Shown: one piece after another, positions 28,901 to 43,900 of the stretch
How the letters are laid out: every line of letters starts with the position of its first letter
Numbering within the stretch: the stretch's first letter is position 1
Assembly (NCBI GenBank): GCA_032718475.1
Contig: JAUCBJ010006371.1
Coordinates: forward strand, 1 to 64,000
Direction of reading: 5' to 3'
Source of the DNA: Nemertoderma westbladi
Taxonomy: Eukaryota; Xenacoelomorpha; Nemertodermatida; Nemertodermatidae
DNA: 64,000 nucleotides
Program-made: the position numbers and the translations under genes
Notes under the pieces: generated by a model
Told to the model about the DNA's origin: nothing
Database searches by the model: none
What the model saw: the letters and a program-made list of their open reading frames with translations, nothing else

Positions 28901-31900
28901 TTGGACCAGCACCACAGCTCACAGTATTACCATGTTGGACCAGCACCACAGCTCACATTATTACCTATGTTGGACCAGCGCCACAGCTCACATTATTACC
29001 ATGTTGGACCAGCACCACAGCTCACATTATTACCTATGTTGGACCAGCACCTCAGCTCACATTATTACCTATTTTGGACCAGCACCACAGCTCACATTAT
29101 TACCACGTTGCCCCAGCACCACGGCTCACATTATTACCATGTTGGACCAGCACCACAGCTCACATTATTACCTATGTTGGACCAGCACCACAGCTCACAT
29201 TATTACCTATGTTGGGCCAGCGCCACAGCTCACATTATTACCATGTTGGACCAGCACCACAGCTCACATTATTACCTATGTTGGACCAGCACCTCAGCTC
29301 ACATTATTACCTATTTTGGACCAGCACCACAGCTCACATTATTACCACGTTGCCCCAGCACCACGGCTCACATTATTACCATGTTGGACCAGCACCACAG
29401 CTCACATTATTACCTATGTTGGACCAGCACCACAGCTCACAATATTACCTATATTGGACAGCAGTACAGCTCACATTATTACCTAGGTTGGACCAGCACC
29501 ACAGCTCACATTATTACCTATGTTGGACCAGCACCACAGCTCACATTATTACCATGTTGGACCAGCACCACAGCTCACATTATTACCATGTTGGACCAGC
29601 ACCACAGCTCACATTATTACCATGTTGGACCAGCACCACAGCTCACATTATTACCATGTTGGACCAGCACCACAGCTCACATTATTACAATGTTGGACCT
29701 GCACCACAGCTCACATTATTACCTATGTTGGACCAGCACCACAGCTCACATTATTACCATGTTGGACCAGCACCACAGCTCACATTATTACCATGTTGGA
29801 CCAGCACCACAGCTCACATTATTACCATGTTGGACCAGCACCACAGCTCACATTATTACCTATGTTGGACCAGCACCACAGCTCACATTATTACCTATAT
29901 TGGACCAGCACCGCAGCTCACATTATTACTATGTTGGACCAGCACCACAGCTCACATTATCACCTATGTTGGACCAGCACCACAGCTCACATTATTACCA
30001 TGTTGGACCAGCACCACAGCTCACATTATTACCATGTTGGACCAGCACCACAGCTCACATTATTACCATGTTGGACCAGCACCACAGCTCACATTATTAC
30101 CATGTTGGACCAGCACCACAGCTCACATTATTACAATGTTGGACCAGCACCACAGCTCACATTATTACCTATGTTGGACCAGCACCACAGCTCACATTAT
30201 TACCATGTTGGACCAGCACCACAGCTCACATTATTACCATGTTCGACCAGCACCACAGCTCACATTATTACCATGTTGGACCAGCACCACAGCTCACATT
30301 ATTACCTATGTTGGACCAGCACCACAGCTCACATTATTAGCTATATTGGACCAGCACCGCAGCTCACATTATTACCATGTTGGACCAGCACCACAGCTCA
30401 CATTATCACCTATGTTGGACCAGCACCACAGCTCGCATTATTACCTATGTTGGACCAGCACCACAGCTCACATTATTACCATGTTGGACCAGCACCACAG
30501 CTCACATTATTACCATGTTGGACCAGCACCACAGCTCACCTTATTACCTATATTGGACCAGCACCACAGCTAACATTATTACCATATTGGACCAGCACCA
30601 CAGCTCACATTATTACCATGTTGGACCAGCACCACAGCTCACATTATTACCATGTTGGACCAGCACCACAGCTCACATTATTACCATGTTGGACCAGCAC
30701 CACAGCTCACATTATTACAATGTTGGACCAGCACCACAGCTCACATTATTACCTATGTTGGACCAGCACCACAGCTCACATTATTACCATGTTGGACCAG
30801 CACCACAGCTCACATTATTACCATGTTGGACCAGCACCACAGCTCACATTATTACCATGTTGGACCAGCACCACAGCTCACATTATTACCATGTTGGACC
30901 AGCACCACAGCTCACATTATTACCTATGTTGGACCAGCACCACAGCTCACATTATTACCTATTTTGGACCAGCACCACAGCTCACATTATTACCTATGTT
31001 GGACCAGCACCACAACTCACATTATTACCTATGTTGGACCAGCGCCACAGCTCACATTATTACCATGTTGGACCAGCACCACAGCTCACATTATTACCAT
31101 GTTGGACCAGCACCAGAGCTCACATTATTACCTATGTTGGACCAGCACCACAGCTCACATTATTACCTATATTGGACCAGCACCGCAGCTCACATTATTA
31201 CCATGTTGGACCAGCACCACAGCTCACATTATCACCTATGTTGGACCAGCACCACAGCTCGCATTATTACCTATGTTGGACCAGCACCACAGCTCACATT
31301 ATTACCATGTTGGACCAGCACCACAGCTCACATTATTACCATGTTGGACCAGCACCACAGCTCACCTTATTACCTATATTGGACCAGCACCACAGCTAAC
31401 ATTATTACCATATTGGACCAGCACGACAGCTCACATTATTACCATGTTGGACCAGCACCACAGCTCACATTATTACCATGTTGGACCAGCACCACAGCTC
31501 ACATTATTACCATGTTGGACCAGCACCACAGCTCACATTATTACCATGTTGGACCAGCACCACAGCTCACATTATTACCATGTTGGACCAGCACCACAGC
31601 TCACATTATTACCATGTTGGACCAGCACCACATCTCACATTATTACCTATGTTGGACCAGCGCCACAGCTCACATTATTACCTATGTTGGACCAGCACCA
31701 CAGCTCGCATTATTACCTATGTTGGACCAGCACCACAGCTCACATTATTACCATGTTGGACCAGCACCACAGCTCACATTATTACCATGTTGGACCAGCA
31801 CCACAGCTCACCTTATTACCTATATTGGACCAGCACCACAGCTAACATTATTACCATATTGGACCAGCACGACAGCTCACATTATTACCATGTTGGACCA

Positions 31901-34900
31901 GCACCACAGCTCACATTATTACCATGTTGGACCAGCACCACAGCTCACATTATTACCATGTTGGACCAGCACCACAGCTCCCATTATTACCATGTTGGAC
32001 CAGCACCACAGCTCACATTATTACCATGTTGGACCAGCACCACAGCTCACATTATTACCATGTTGGACCAGCACCACAACTCACATTATTACCTATGTTG
32101 GACCAGCGCCACAGCTCACATTATTACCATGTTGGACCAGCACCACAGCTCACATTATTACCATGTTGGACCAGCACCAGAGCTCACATTATTACCTATG
32201 TTGGACCAGCACCACAGCTCACATTATTACCATGTTGGACCAGCACCACAGATCACATTATTACCTATGTTGGACCAGCACCACAGCTCACATTATTACC
32301 AATGTTGGACCAGAACCACAGCTCACATTATTACCTATGTTGGACCAGCACCACAGCTCACATTATTACCTATGTTGGACCAGCACCACAGCTCACATTA
32401 TTACCTATTTTGGACCAGCACCACAGCTCACATTATTACCACGTTGCCCCAGCACCACGGCTCACATTATTACCATGTTGGACCAGCACCACAGCTCACA
32501 TTATTACCTATGTTGGACCAGCACCACAGCTCACAATATTACCTATATTGGACAGCAGTACAGCTCACATTATTACCTAGGTTAGACCAGCACCACAGCT
32601 CACATTATTACCTATGTTGGACCAGCACCACAGCTCACATTATTACCATGTTGGACCAGCACCACAGCTCACATTATTACCATTTTGGACCAGCACCACA
32701 GCTCACATTATTACCATTTTGGACCAGCACCACAGCTCACATTATTACCATGTTGGACCAGCACCACAGCTCACATTATTACCATGTTGGACCAGCACCA
32801 CAGCTCACATTATTACCATGTTGGACCAGCACCACAGCTCACATTATTACAATGTTGGACCAGCACCACAGCTCACATTATTACCTATGTTGGACCAGCA
32901 CCACAGCTCACATTATTAGCTATATTGGACCAGCACCGCAGCTCACATTATTACCATGTTGGACCAGCACCACAGCTCACATTATCACCTATGTTGGACC
33001 AGCACCACAGCTCGCATTATTACCTATGTTGGACCAGCACCACAGCTCACATTATTACCATGTTGGACCAGCACCACAGCTCACATTATTACCATGTTGG
33101 ACCAGCACCACAGCTCACCTTATTACCTATATTGGACCAGCACCACAGCTAACATTATTACCATATTGGACCAGCACCACAGCTCACATTATTACCATGT
33201 TGGACCAGCACCACAGCTCACATTATTACCATGTTGGACCAGCACCACAGCTCACATTATTACCATGTTGGACCAGCACCACAGCTCACATTATTACAAT
33301 GTTGGACCAGCACCACAGCTCACATTATTACCTATGTTGGACCAGCACCACAGCTCACATTATTACCATGTTGGACCAGCACCACAGCTCACATTATTAC
33401 CATGTTGGACCAGCACCACAGCTCACATTATTACCATGTTGGACCAGCACCACAGCTCACATTATTACCATGTTGGACCAGCACCACAGCTCACATTATT
33501 ACCTATGTTGGACCAGCACCACAGCTCACATTATTACCTATTTTGGACCAGCACCACAGCTCACATTATTACCTATGTTGGACCAGCACCACAACTCACA
33601 TTATTACCTATGTTGGACCAGCGCCACAGCTCACATTATTACCATGTTGGACCAGCACCACAGCTCACATTATTACCATGTTGGACCAGCACCAGAGCTC
33701 ACATTATTACCTATGTTGGACCAGCACCACAGCTCACATTATTACCTATATTGGACCAGCACCGCAGCTCACATTATTACCATGTTGGACCAGCACCACA
33801 GCTCACATTATCACCTATGTTGGACCAGCACCACAGCTCGCATTATTACCTATGTTGGACCAGCACCACAGCTCACATTATTACCATGTTGGACCAGCAC
33901 CACAGCTCACATTATTACCATGTTGGACCAGCACCACAGCTCACCTTATTACCTATATTGGACCAGCACCACAGCTAACATTATTACCATATTGGACCAG
34001 CACGACAGCTCACATTATTACCATGTTGGACCAGCACCACAGCTCACATTATTACCATGTTGGACCAGCACCACAGCTCACATTATTACCATGTTGGACC
34101 AGCACCACAGCTCACATTATTACCATGTTGGACCAGCACCACAGCTCACATTATTACCATGTTGGACCAGCACCACAGCTCACATTATTACCATGTTGGA
34201 CCAGCACCACATCTCACATTATTACCTATGTTGGACCAGCGCCACAGCTCACATTATTACCTATGTTGGACCAGCACCACAGCTCGCATTATTACCTATG
34301 TTGGACCAGCACCACAGCTCACATTATTACCATGTTGGACCAGCACCACAGCTCACATTATTACCATGTTGGACCAGCACCACAGCTCACCTTATTACCT
34401 ATATTGGACCAGCACCACAGCTAACATTATTACCATATTGGACCAGCACGACAGCTCACATTATTACCATGTTGGACCAGCACCACAGCTCACATTATTA
34501 CCATGTTGGACCAGCACCACAGCTCACATTATTACCATGTTGGACCAGCACCACAGCTCCCATTATTACCATGTTGGACCAGCACCACAGCTCACATTAT
34601 TACCATGTTGGACCAGAACCACAGCTCACATTATTACCTATGTTGGACCAGCACCACAGCTCACATTATTACCTATGTTGGACCAGCACCACAGCTCACA
34701 TTATTACCTATTTTGGACCAGCACCACAGCTCACATTATTACCACGTTGCCCCAGCACCACGGCTCACATTATTACCATGTTGGACCAGCACCACAGCTC
34801 ACATTATTACCTATGTTGGACCAGCACCACAGCTCACAATATTACCTATATTGGACAGCAGTACAGCTCACATTATTACCTAGGTTAGACCAGCACCACA

Positions 34901-37900
34901 GCTCACATTATTACCTATGTTGGACCAGCACCACAGCTCACATTATTACCATGTTGGACCAGCACCACAGCTCACATTATTACCATTTTGGACCAGCACC
35001 ACAGCTCACATTATTACCATTTTGGACCAGCACCACAGCTCACATTATTACCATGTTGGACCAGCACCACAGCTCACATTATTACCATGTTGGACCAGCA
35101 CCACAGCTCACATTATTACCATGTTGGACCAGCACCACAGCTCACATTATTACAATGTTGGACCAGCACCACAGCTCACATTATTACCTATGTTGGACCA
35201 GCACCACAGCTCACATTATTAGCTATATTGGACCAGCACCGCAGCTCACATTATTACCATGTTGGACCAGCACCACAGCTCACATTATCACCTATGTTGG
35301 ACCAGCACCACAGCTCGCATTATTACCTATGTTGGACCAGCACCACAGCTCACATTATTACCATGTTGGACCAGCACCACAGCTCACATTATTACCATGT
35401 TGGACCAGCACCACAGCTCACCTTATTACCTATATTGGACCAGCACCACAGCTAACATTATTACCATATTGGACCAGCACCACAGCTCACATTATTACCA
35501 TGTTGGACCAGCACCACAGCTCACATTATCACCTATGTTGGACCAGCACCACAGCTCGCATTATTACCTATGTTGGACCAGCACCACAGCTCACATTATT
35601 ACCATGTTGGACCAGCACCACAGCTCACATTATTACCATGTTGGACCAGCACCACAGCTCACCTTATTACCTATGTTGGACCAGCACCACAGCTCACATT
35701 ATTACCATATTGGACCAGCACCACAGCTCACATTATTACCATGTTGGACCAGCACCACAGCTCACATTATTACCATGTTGGACCAGCACCACAGCTCACA
35801 TTATTACCATGTTGGACCAGCACCACAGCTCACATTATTACCTATGTTGGACCAGCACCACAGCTCACATTATTACCTATTTTGGACCAGCACCACAGCT
35901 CACATTATTACCTATGTTGGACCAGCACCACAACTCACATTATTACCTATGTTGGACCAGCGCCACAGCTCACATTATTACCATGTTGGACCAGCACCAC
36001 AGCTCACATTATTACCATGTTGGACCAGCACCAGAGCTCACATTATTACCTATGTTGGACCAGCACCACAGCTCACATTATTACCTATATTGGACCAGCA
36101 CCGCAGCTCACATTATTACCATGTTGGACCAGCACCACAGCTCACATTATCACCTATGTTGGACCAGCACCACAGCTCGCATTATTACCTATGTTGGACC
36201 AGCACCACAGCTCACATTATTACCATGTTGGACCAGCACCACAGCTCACATTATTACCATGTTGGACCAGCACCACAGCTCACCTTATTACCTATATTGG
36301 ACCAGCACCACAGCTAACATTATTACCATATTGGACCAGCACGACAGCTCACATTATTACCATGTTGGACCAGCACCACAGCTCACATTATTACCATGTT
36401 GGACCAGCACCACAGCTCACATTATTACCATGTTGGACCAGCACCACAGCTCACATTATTACCATGTTGGACCAGCACCACAGCTCACATTATTACCATG
36501 TTGGACCAGCACCACAGCTCACATTATTACCATGTTGGACCAGCACCACATCTCACATTATTACCTATGTTGGACCAGCGCCACAGCTCACATTATTACC
36601 TATGTTGGACCAGCACCACAGCTCGCATTATTACCTATGTTGGACCAGCACCACAGCTCACATTATTACCATGTTGGACCAGCACCACAGCTCACATTAT
36701 TACCATGTTGGACCAGCACCACAGCTCACCTTATTACCTATATTGGACCAGCACCACAGCTAACATTATTACCATATTGGACCAGCACGACAGCTCACAT
36801 TATTACCATGTTGGACCAGCACCACAGCTCACATTATTACCATGTTGGACCAGCACCACAGCTCACATTATTACCATGTTGGACCAGCACCACAGCTCCC
36901 ATTATTACCATGTTGGACCAGCACCACAGCTCACATTATTACCATGTTGGACCAGCACCACAGCTCACATTATTACCATGTTGGACCAGCACCACAACTC
37001 ACATTATTACCTATGTTGGACCAGCGCCACAGCTCACATTATTACCATGTTGGACCAGCACCACAGCTCACATTATTACCATGTTGGACCAGCACCAGAG
37101 CTCACATTATTACCTATGTTGGACCAGCACCACAGCTCACATTATTACCATGTTGGACCAGCACCACAGATCACATTATTACCTATGTTGGACCAGCACC
37201 ACAGCTCACATTATTACCAATGTTGGACCAGAACCACAGCTCACATTATTACCTATGTTGGACCAGCACCACAGCTCACATTATTACCTATGTTGGACCA
37301 GCACCACAGCTCACATTATTACCTATTTTGGACCAGCACCACAGCTCACATTATTACCACGTTGCCCCAGCACCACGGCTCACATTATTACCATGTTGGA
37401 CCAGCACCACAGCTCACATTATTACCTATGTTGGACCAGCACCACAGCTCACAATATTACCTATATTGGACAGCAGTACAGCTCACATTATTACCTAGGT
37501 TAGACCAGCACCACAGCTCACATTATTACCTATGTTGGACCAGCACCACAGCTCACATTATTACCATGTTGGACCAGCACCACAGCTCACATTATTACCA
37601 TTTTGGACCAGCACCACAGCTCACATTATTACCATGTTGGACCAGCACCACAGCTCACATTATTACCATGTTGGACCAGCACCACAGCTCACATTATTAC
37701 AATGTTGGACCAGCACCACAGCTCACATTATTACCTATGTTGGACCAGCACCACAGCTCACATTATTACCATGTTGGACCAGCACCACAGCTCACATTAT
37801 TACCATGTACGACCAGCACCACAGCTCACATTATTACCATGTTGGACCAGCACCACAGCTCACATTATTACCTATGTTGGACCAGCACCACAGCTCACAT

Positions 37901-40900
37901 TATTAGCTATATTGGACCAGCACCGCAGCTCACATTATTACCATGTTGGACCAGCACCACAGCTCACATTATCACCTATGTTGGACCAGCACCACAGCTC
38001 GCATTATTACCTATGTTGGACCAGCACCACAGCTCACATTATTACCATGTTGGACCAGCACCACAGCTCACATTATTACCATGTTGGACCAGCACCACAG
38101 CTCACCTTATTACCTATATTGGACCAGCACCACAGCTAACATTATTACCATATTGGACCAGCACCACAGCTCACATTATTACCATGTTGGACCAGCACCA
38201 CAGCTCACATTATTACCATGTTGGACCAGCACCACAGCTCACATTATTACCATGTTGGACCAGCACCACAGCTCACATTATTACAATGTTGGACCAGCAC
38301 CACAGCTCACATTATTACCTATGTTGGACCAGCACCACAGCTCACATTATTACCATGTTGGACCAGCACCACAGCTCACATTATTACCATGTTGGACCAG
38401 CACCACAGCTCACATTATTACCATGTTGGACCAGCACCACAGCTCACATTATTACCTATGTTGGACCAGCACCACAGCTCACATTATTACCTATTTTGGA
38501 CCAGCACCACAGCTCACATTATTACCTATGTTGGACCAGCACCACAACTCACATTATTACCTATGTTGGACCAGCGCCACAGCTCACATTATTACCATGT
38601 TGGACCAGCACCACAGCTCACATTATTACCATGTTGGACCAGCACCAGAGCTCACATTATTACCTATGTTGGACCAGCACCACAGCTCACATTATTACCT
38701 ATATTGGACCAGCACCGCAGCTCACATTATTACCATGTTGGACCAGCACCACAGCTCACATTATCACCTATGTTGGACCAGCACCACAGCTCGCATTATT
38801 ACCTATGTTGGACCAGCACCACAGCTCACATTATTACCATGTTGGACCAGCACCACAGCTCACATTATTACCATGTTGGACCAGCACCACAGCTCACCTT
38901 ATTACCTATATTGGACCAGCACCACAGCTAACATTATTACCATATTGGACCAGCACGACAGCTCACATTATTACCATGTTGGACCAGCACCACAGCTCAC
39001 ATTATTACCATGTTGGACCAGCACCACAGCTCACATTATTACCATGTTGGACCAGCACCACAGCTCACATTATTACCATGTTGGACCAGCACCACAGCTC
39101 ACATTATTACCATGTTGGACCAGCACCACAGCTCACATTATTACCATGTTGGACCAGCACCACATCTCACATTATTACCTATGATGGACCAGCGCCACAG
39201 CTCACATTATTACCTATGTTGGACCAGCACCACAGCTCGCATTATTACCTATGTTGGACCAGCACCACAGCTCACATTATTACCATGTTGGACCAGCACC
39301 ACAGCTCACATTATTACCATGTTGGACCAGCACCACAGCTCACCTTATTACCTATATTGGACCAGCACCACAGCTAACATTATTACCATATTGGACCAGC
39401 ACGACAGCTCACATTATTACCATGTTGGACCAGCACCACAGCTCACATTATTACCATGTTGGACCAGCACCACAGCTCACATTATTACCATGTTGGACCA
39501 GCACCACAGCTCACATTATTACCATGTTGGACCAGCACCACAGCTCACATTATTACCATGTTGGACCAGCACCACAGCTCACATTATTACCATGTTGGAC
39601 CAGCACCACAACTCACATTATTACCTATGTTGGACCAGCGCCACAGCTCACATTATTACCATGTTGGACCAGCACCACAGCTCACATTATTACCATGTTG
39701 GACCAGCACCAGAGCTCACATTATTACCTATGTTGGACCAGCACCACAGCTCACATTATTACCATGTTGGACCAGCACCACAGATCACATTATTACCTAT
39801 GTTGGACCAGCACCACAGCTCACATTATTACCAATGTTGGACCAGAACCACAGCTCACATTATTACCTATGTTGGACCAGCACCACAGCTCACATTATTA
39901 CCTATGTTGGACCAGCACCACAGCTCACATTATTACCTATTTTGGACCAGCACCACAGCTCACATTATTACCACGTTGCCCCAGCACCACGGCTCACATT
40001 ATTACCATGTTGGACCAGCACCACAGCTCACATTATTACCTATGTTGGACCAGCACCACAGCTCACAATATTACCTATATTGGACAGCAGTACAGCTCAC
40101 ATTATTACCTAGGTTAGACCAGCACCACAGCTCACATTATTACCTATGTTGGACCAGCACCACAGCTCACATTATTACCTATGTTGGACCAGCACCACAG
40201 CTCACATTATTACCTATGTTGGACCAGCACCACAGCTCACATTATTACCATGTTGGACCAGCACCACAGCTACATTATTACCTATGTTGGACCAGCCAGC
40301 ACCACAGCTCACATTATTACCTATGTTGGACCAGCACCACAGCTCACATTATTACCTATGTTGGACCAGCACCACAGCTCACATTATTACCATGTTGGAC
40401 CAGCACCACAGCCCACATTATTACCTATGTTGGACCAGCACCACAGCTCACATTATTACCTATGTTGGACCAGCACCACAGCTCACATTATTACCTATGT
40501 TGGACCAGCACCACAGCTCACATTATTACCATGTTGGACCAGCACCACAGCTCACATTATTACCATATTGGACCAGCACCACAGCTCACATTATTACCTA
40601 TGTTGGACCAGCACCACAGCTCACATTATTACCATTTTGGACCAGCACCACAGCTCACATTATTACCATGTTGGACCATCACCACAGCTCACATTATTAC
40701 CTATGTTGGACCAGCACCACAGCTCACATTATTACCTATGTTGGACCAGCACCACAGCTCACATTATTACCTATGTTGGACCAGCACCACAGCTCACATT
40801 ATTACCTATGTTGGACCAGCACCACAGCTCACATTATTACCTATGTTGGACCAGCACCACAGCTCACATTATTACCATGTTGGACCAGCACCACAGCTCA

Positions 40901-43900
40901 CATTATTACCATGTTGGACCAGCACCACAGCTCACATTAATACCTATGTTGGACCAGCACCACAGCTCACATTAATACCTATGTTGGACCAGCACCACAG
41001 CTCACATTATTACCTATGTTGGGCCAGCACCACAGCTCACATTATTACCTATGTTGGACCAGCACCACAGCTCACATTATTACCTATGTTGGACCAGAAC
41101 CACAGCTCACATTATTACCATGTTGGACCAGCACCACAGCTCACATTATTACCTATGTTGGACCAGCACCACAGCTCACATTATTACCATGTTGGACCAG
41201 CACCACAGCTCACATTATTACCATGTTGGACCAGCACCACAGCTCACATTATTACCTATGTTGGACCAGCACCACAGCTCACATTATTACCATGTTGGAC
41301 CAGCACCACAGCTCACATTAATACCTATGTTGGACCAGCACCACAGCTCACATTATTACATATGTTGGACCAGCACCACAGCTCACATTATTACCTATGT
41401 TGGACCAGCACCACAGCTCACATTATTACCTATGTTGGACCAGAACCACAGCTCACATTATTACCATGTTGGACCAGCACCACAGCTCACATTATTACCT
41501 ATGTTGGACCAGCACCACAGCTCACATTATTACCTATGTTGGGCCAGCACCACAGCTCACATTATTACCTATGTTGGACCAGCACCACAGCTCACATTAT
41601 TACCTATGTTGGACCAGAACCACAGCTCACATTATTACCATGTTGGACCAGCACCACAGCTCACATTATTACCTATGTTGGACCAGCACCACAGCTCACA
41701 TTATTACCATGTTGGACCAGCACCACAGCTCACATTATTACCTATGTTGGGCCAGCACCACAGCTCACATTATTACCTATGTTGGAACAGTACCACAGCT
41801 GCTCACAGCAGCTAGGGCGTGAAGTGTATAAGGCGTGGCATGGGTTATTTTTCAAACATTTAAAAGGTTGCTGAATTTCACATTTTTGGAAAACAGGAAG
41901 AAAGGTTGTGCAGATAGAATAATTTATATTTAACCGGGTGCCTAAGTAGGCCTTGTTATGTTAGACATGGATGACAGTGTAGTCGTAATTATGTTATTTT
42001 TGTCCCGATAATTATAAGATAAATAATCATATTATTCCTCGAGAAAAATAATATTTTTTATTATTTTATATTTTTTGGTGAAATCTCTCAAATTTTTATT
42101 GTACGTATCGATAGAGTACCGAAGTATAGCAAATGTTTGAACCTGATTTGAACAAATTAATCAACACACTCTAAATTTTAAAAATATTTTGGTTATCGGA
42201 CAACCAGTCCTGTAACTTCCATTCATTTCTATTTTCCAGATGATCCATCAGCTAGCAGCTCGAGCTCTTATTCGCGATTGGGAACAGGGGTTGCTTGGCA
42301 ACACAGCTGTGGAACACGAGTCATTGAAAATGACAACAAAATCGACAATTATAGAACTCAGCCAAATCTATCAAATAGTCACGGAATTTACTAGCTTTAT
42401 CGCTGTTGAGAAAAGAGAAAAAGTTAGTCGTAATCTATTAGTAATGTATTGTGTTATTGTTATATTTTATATTTTTTTAACTGTTTGTTTCTGTGGAATT
42501 TCTAATAATTTGTACCTCGCCTTAATTTTCCAATTTCAAGGGGTTTTAATTAACAAATGAGATTTTACAATTGTAATATTGTATTTGTAACCATTACGTA
42601 TTTACAGGATGAAGTATTTGACAGCTCTGCTGGTCCAGATATGTTCGAGTTATTGGCGATTGAGGACGTGGACAGTCTGAAGTATATGGGATGGACTGAA
42701 GGGGACCCCGAACCAGAAGATATAGCCGATATAATATTCGACCCCAACGATGTTATGGATGCGGCTTCTGCCGCTGAGACTATAGGCGGTCTAATTAAAG
42801 ATGCAAAGGTATTTTAATATTTATTAGCTAAATAACTTTGTTATGGGATCAACTAATGGTTCCTTATTTATTTTAGTTTAGTGATATGATTTGATTCTTT
42901 TAAGATTTCTCAGGAAACCAAAATAATATATTCAATTACTAAGGGGGCAGGCATTTTGTTCGTGTTTCATCAATGCATTTAAATATTGCGTCCAAATTGT
43001 CAAATAACAGAATTACCCTGGATCACAATTTGTGCCATTCGATTTTGCATCTCGCTAACAGTCTTCCACATTTTGATGCGTCGCTATCGACACATCTACT
43101 TATTATTCAAGTTGCGTCACATTAACTCCATTTTATTATATTCTTAATCGTATGTAATTAATTATCACAATCCTTTAAAAATGATATATTATTATATTTT
43201 AACTGCTAGGTAGCCGAATCTTCCAATATAAAGGAAGCGGAACGCGCATACCGTGAGGCAATGGAAGCTTGCGATAATATTATTGGAGATGAATTACTAA
43301 TGAAACCGATTGCAGTAAAGGCATTCCTCGATAGCAAAATAGCCTGGTTGCGGTTTCTTATCAATTTCAAGAAAGAAGAGGCCTCAACTATAGAGGGTAT
43401 CGTCGAGGCTTTCGATTGGCTATCGCAGGTTGACATGGATGAAATCCCAGAGGATCATCGAGGCGATTACTTCGAGTTAATAGACGATGCCGTTTGTGAG
43501 TTAGGCGAGCTCGGATTTTGGGAGTTGTTGTGTGATTTGGTTGGAACTGAAGAACGCCTTGACATAAACGTTCATTTTGGAGAACTGGTAGAGTCGATGA
43601 AGAAATTCTCCCTACCGGTAGGTGTTAGGCATCTACTCGATGCTTCTCTAGAACTGTGTGAGGAACAGAAATCTAAGGCCTTAGAGGAATTGGGCCATGA
43701 TTATAGTACAAGTGCGTCTTCATCTTCTCTTGATGAGGGGGAGGATGATGATAGAGATGTTTGTGAGTGTTACGATCCTGATCTCACAGGATCTTCCAGC
43801 TACTCCGACGTTGATGAGGCCGTCGCCCCGATTGTTATGGATCTCGGCGGGTTTACCGTCAAGGCGGGATTCGCGGGATACGAGAAACCCTCGGTGACGG

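Noticed and set aside
28100-41874. Overlapping frames of 100-1150 codons rich in His, Thr and Leu
   Set aside because: They are readings of the 34/35-bp array in all three forward frames; no start context, domain or splice support.
42240-42280. ATG at the start of exon 6 as a gene start, and similarity of this exon start to the 35-bp unit
   Set aside because: A good acceptor precedes it and the text continues PARP4 from exon 5. The similarity to the array unit is limited to short words (ATG, CAGC, AGCTC) and I cannot tell it from chance.
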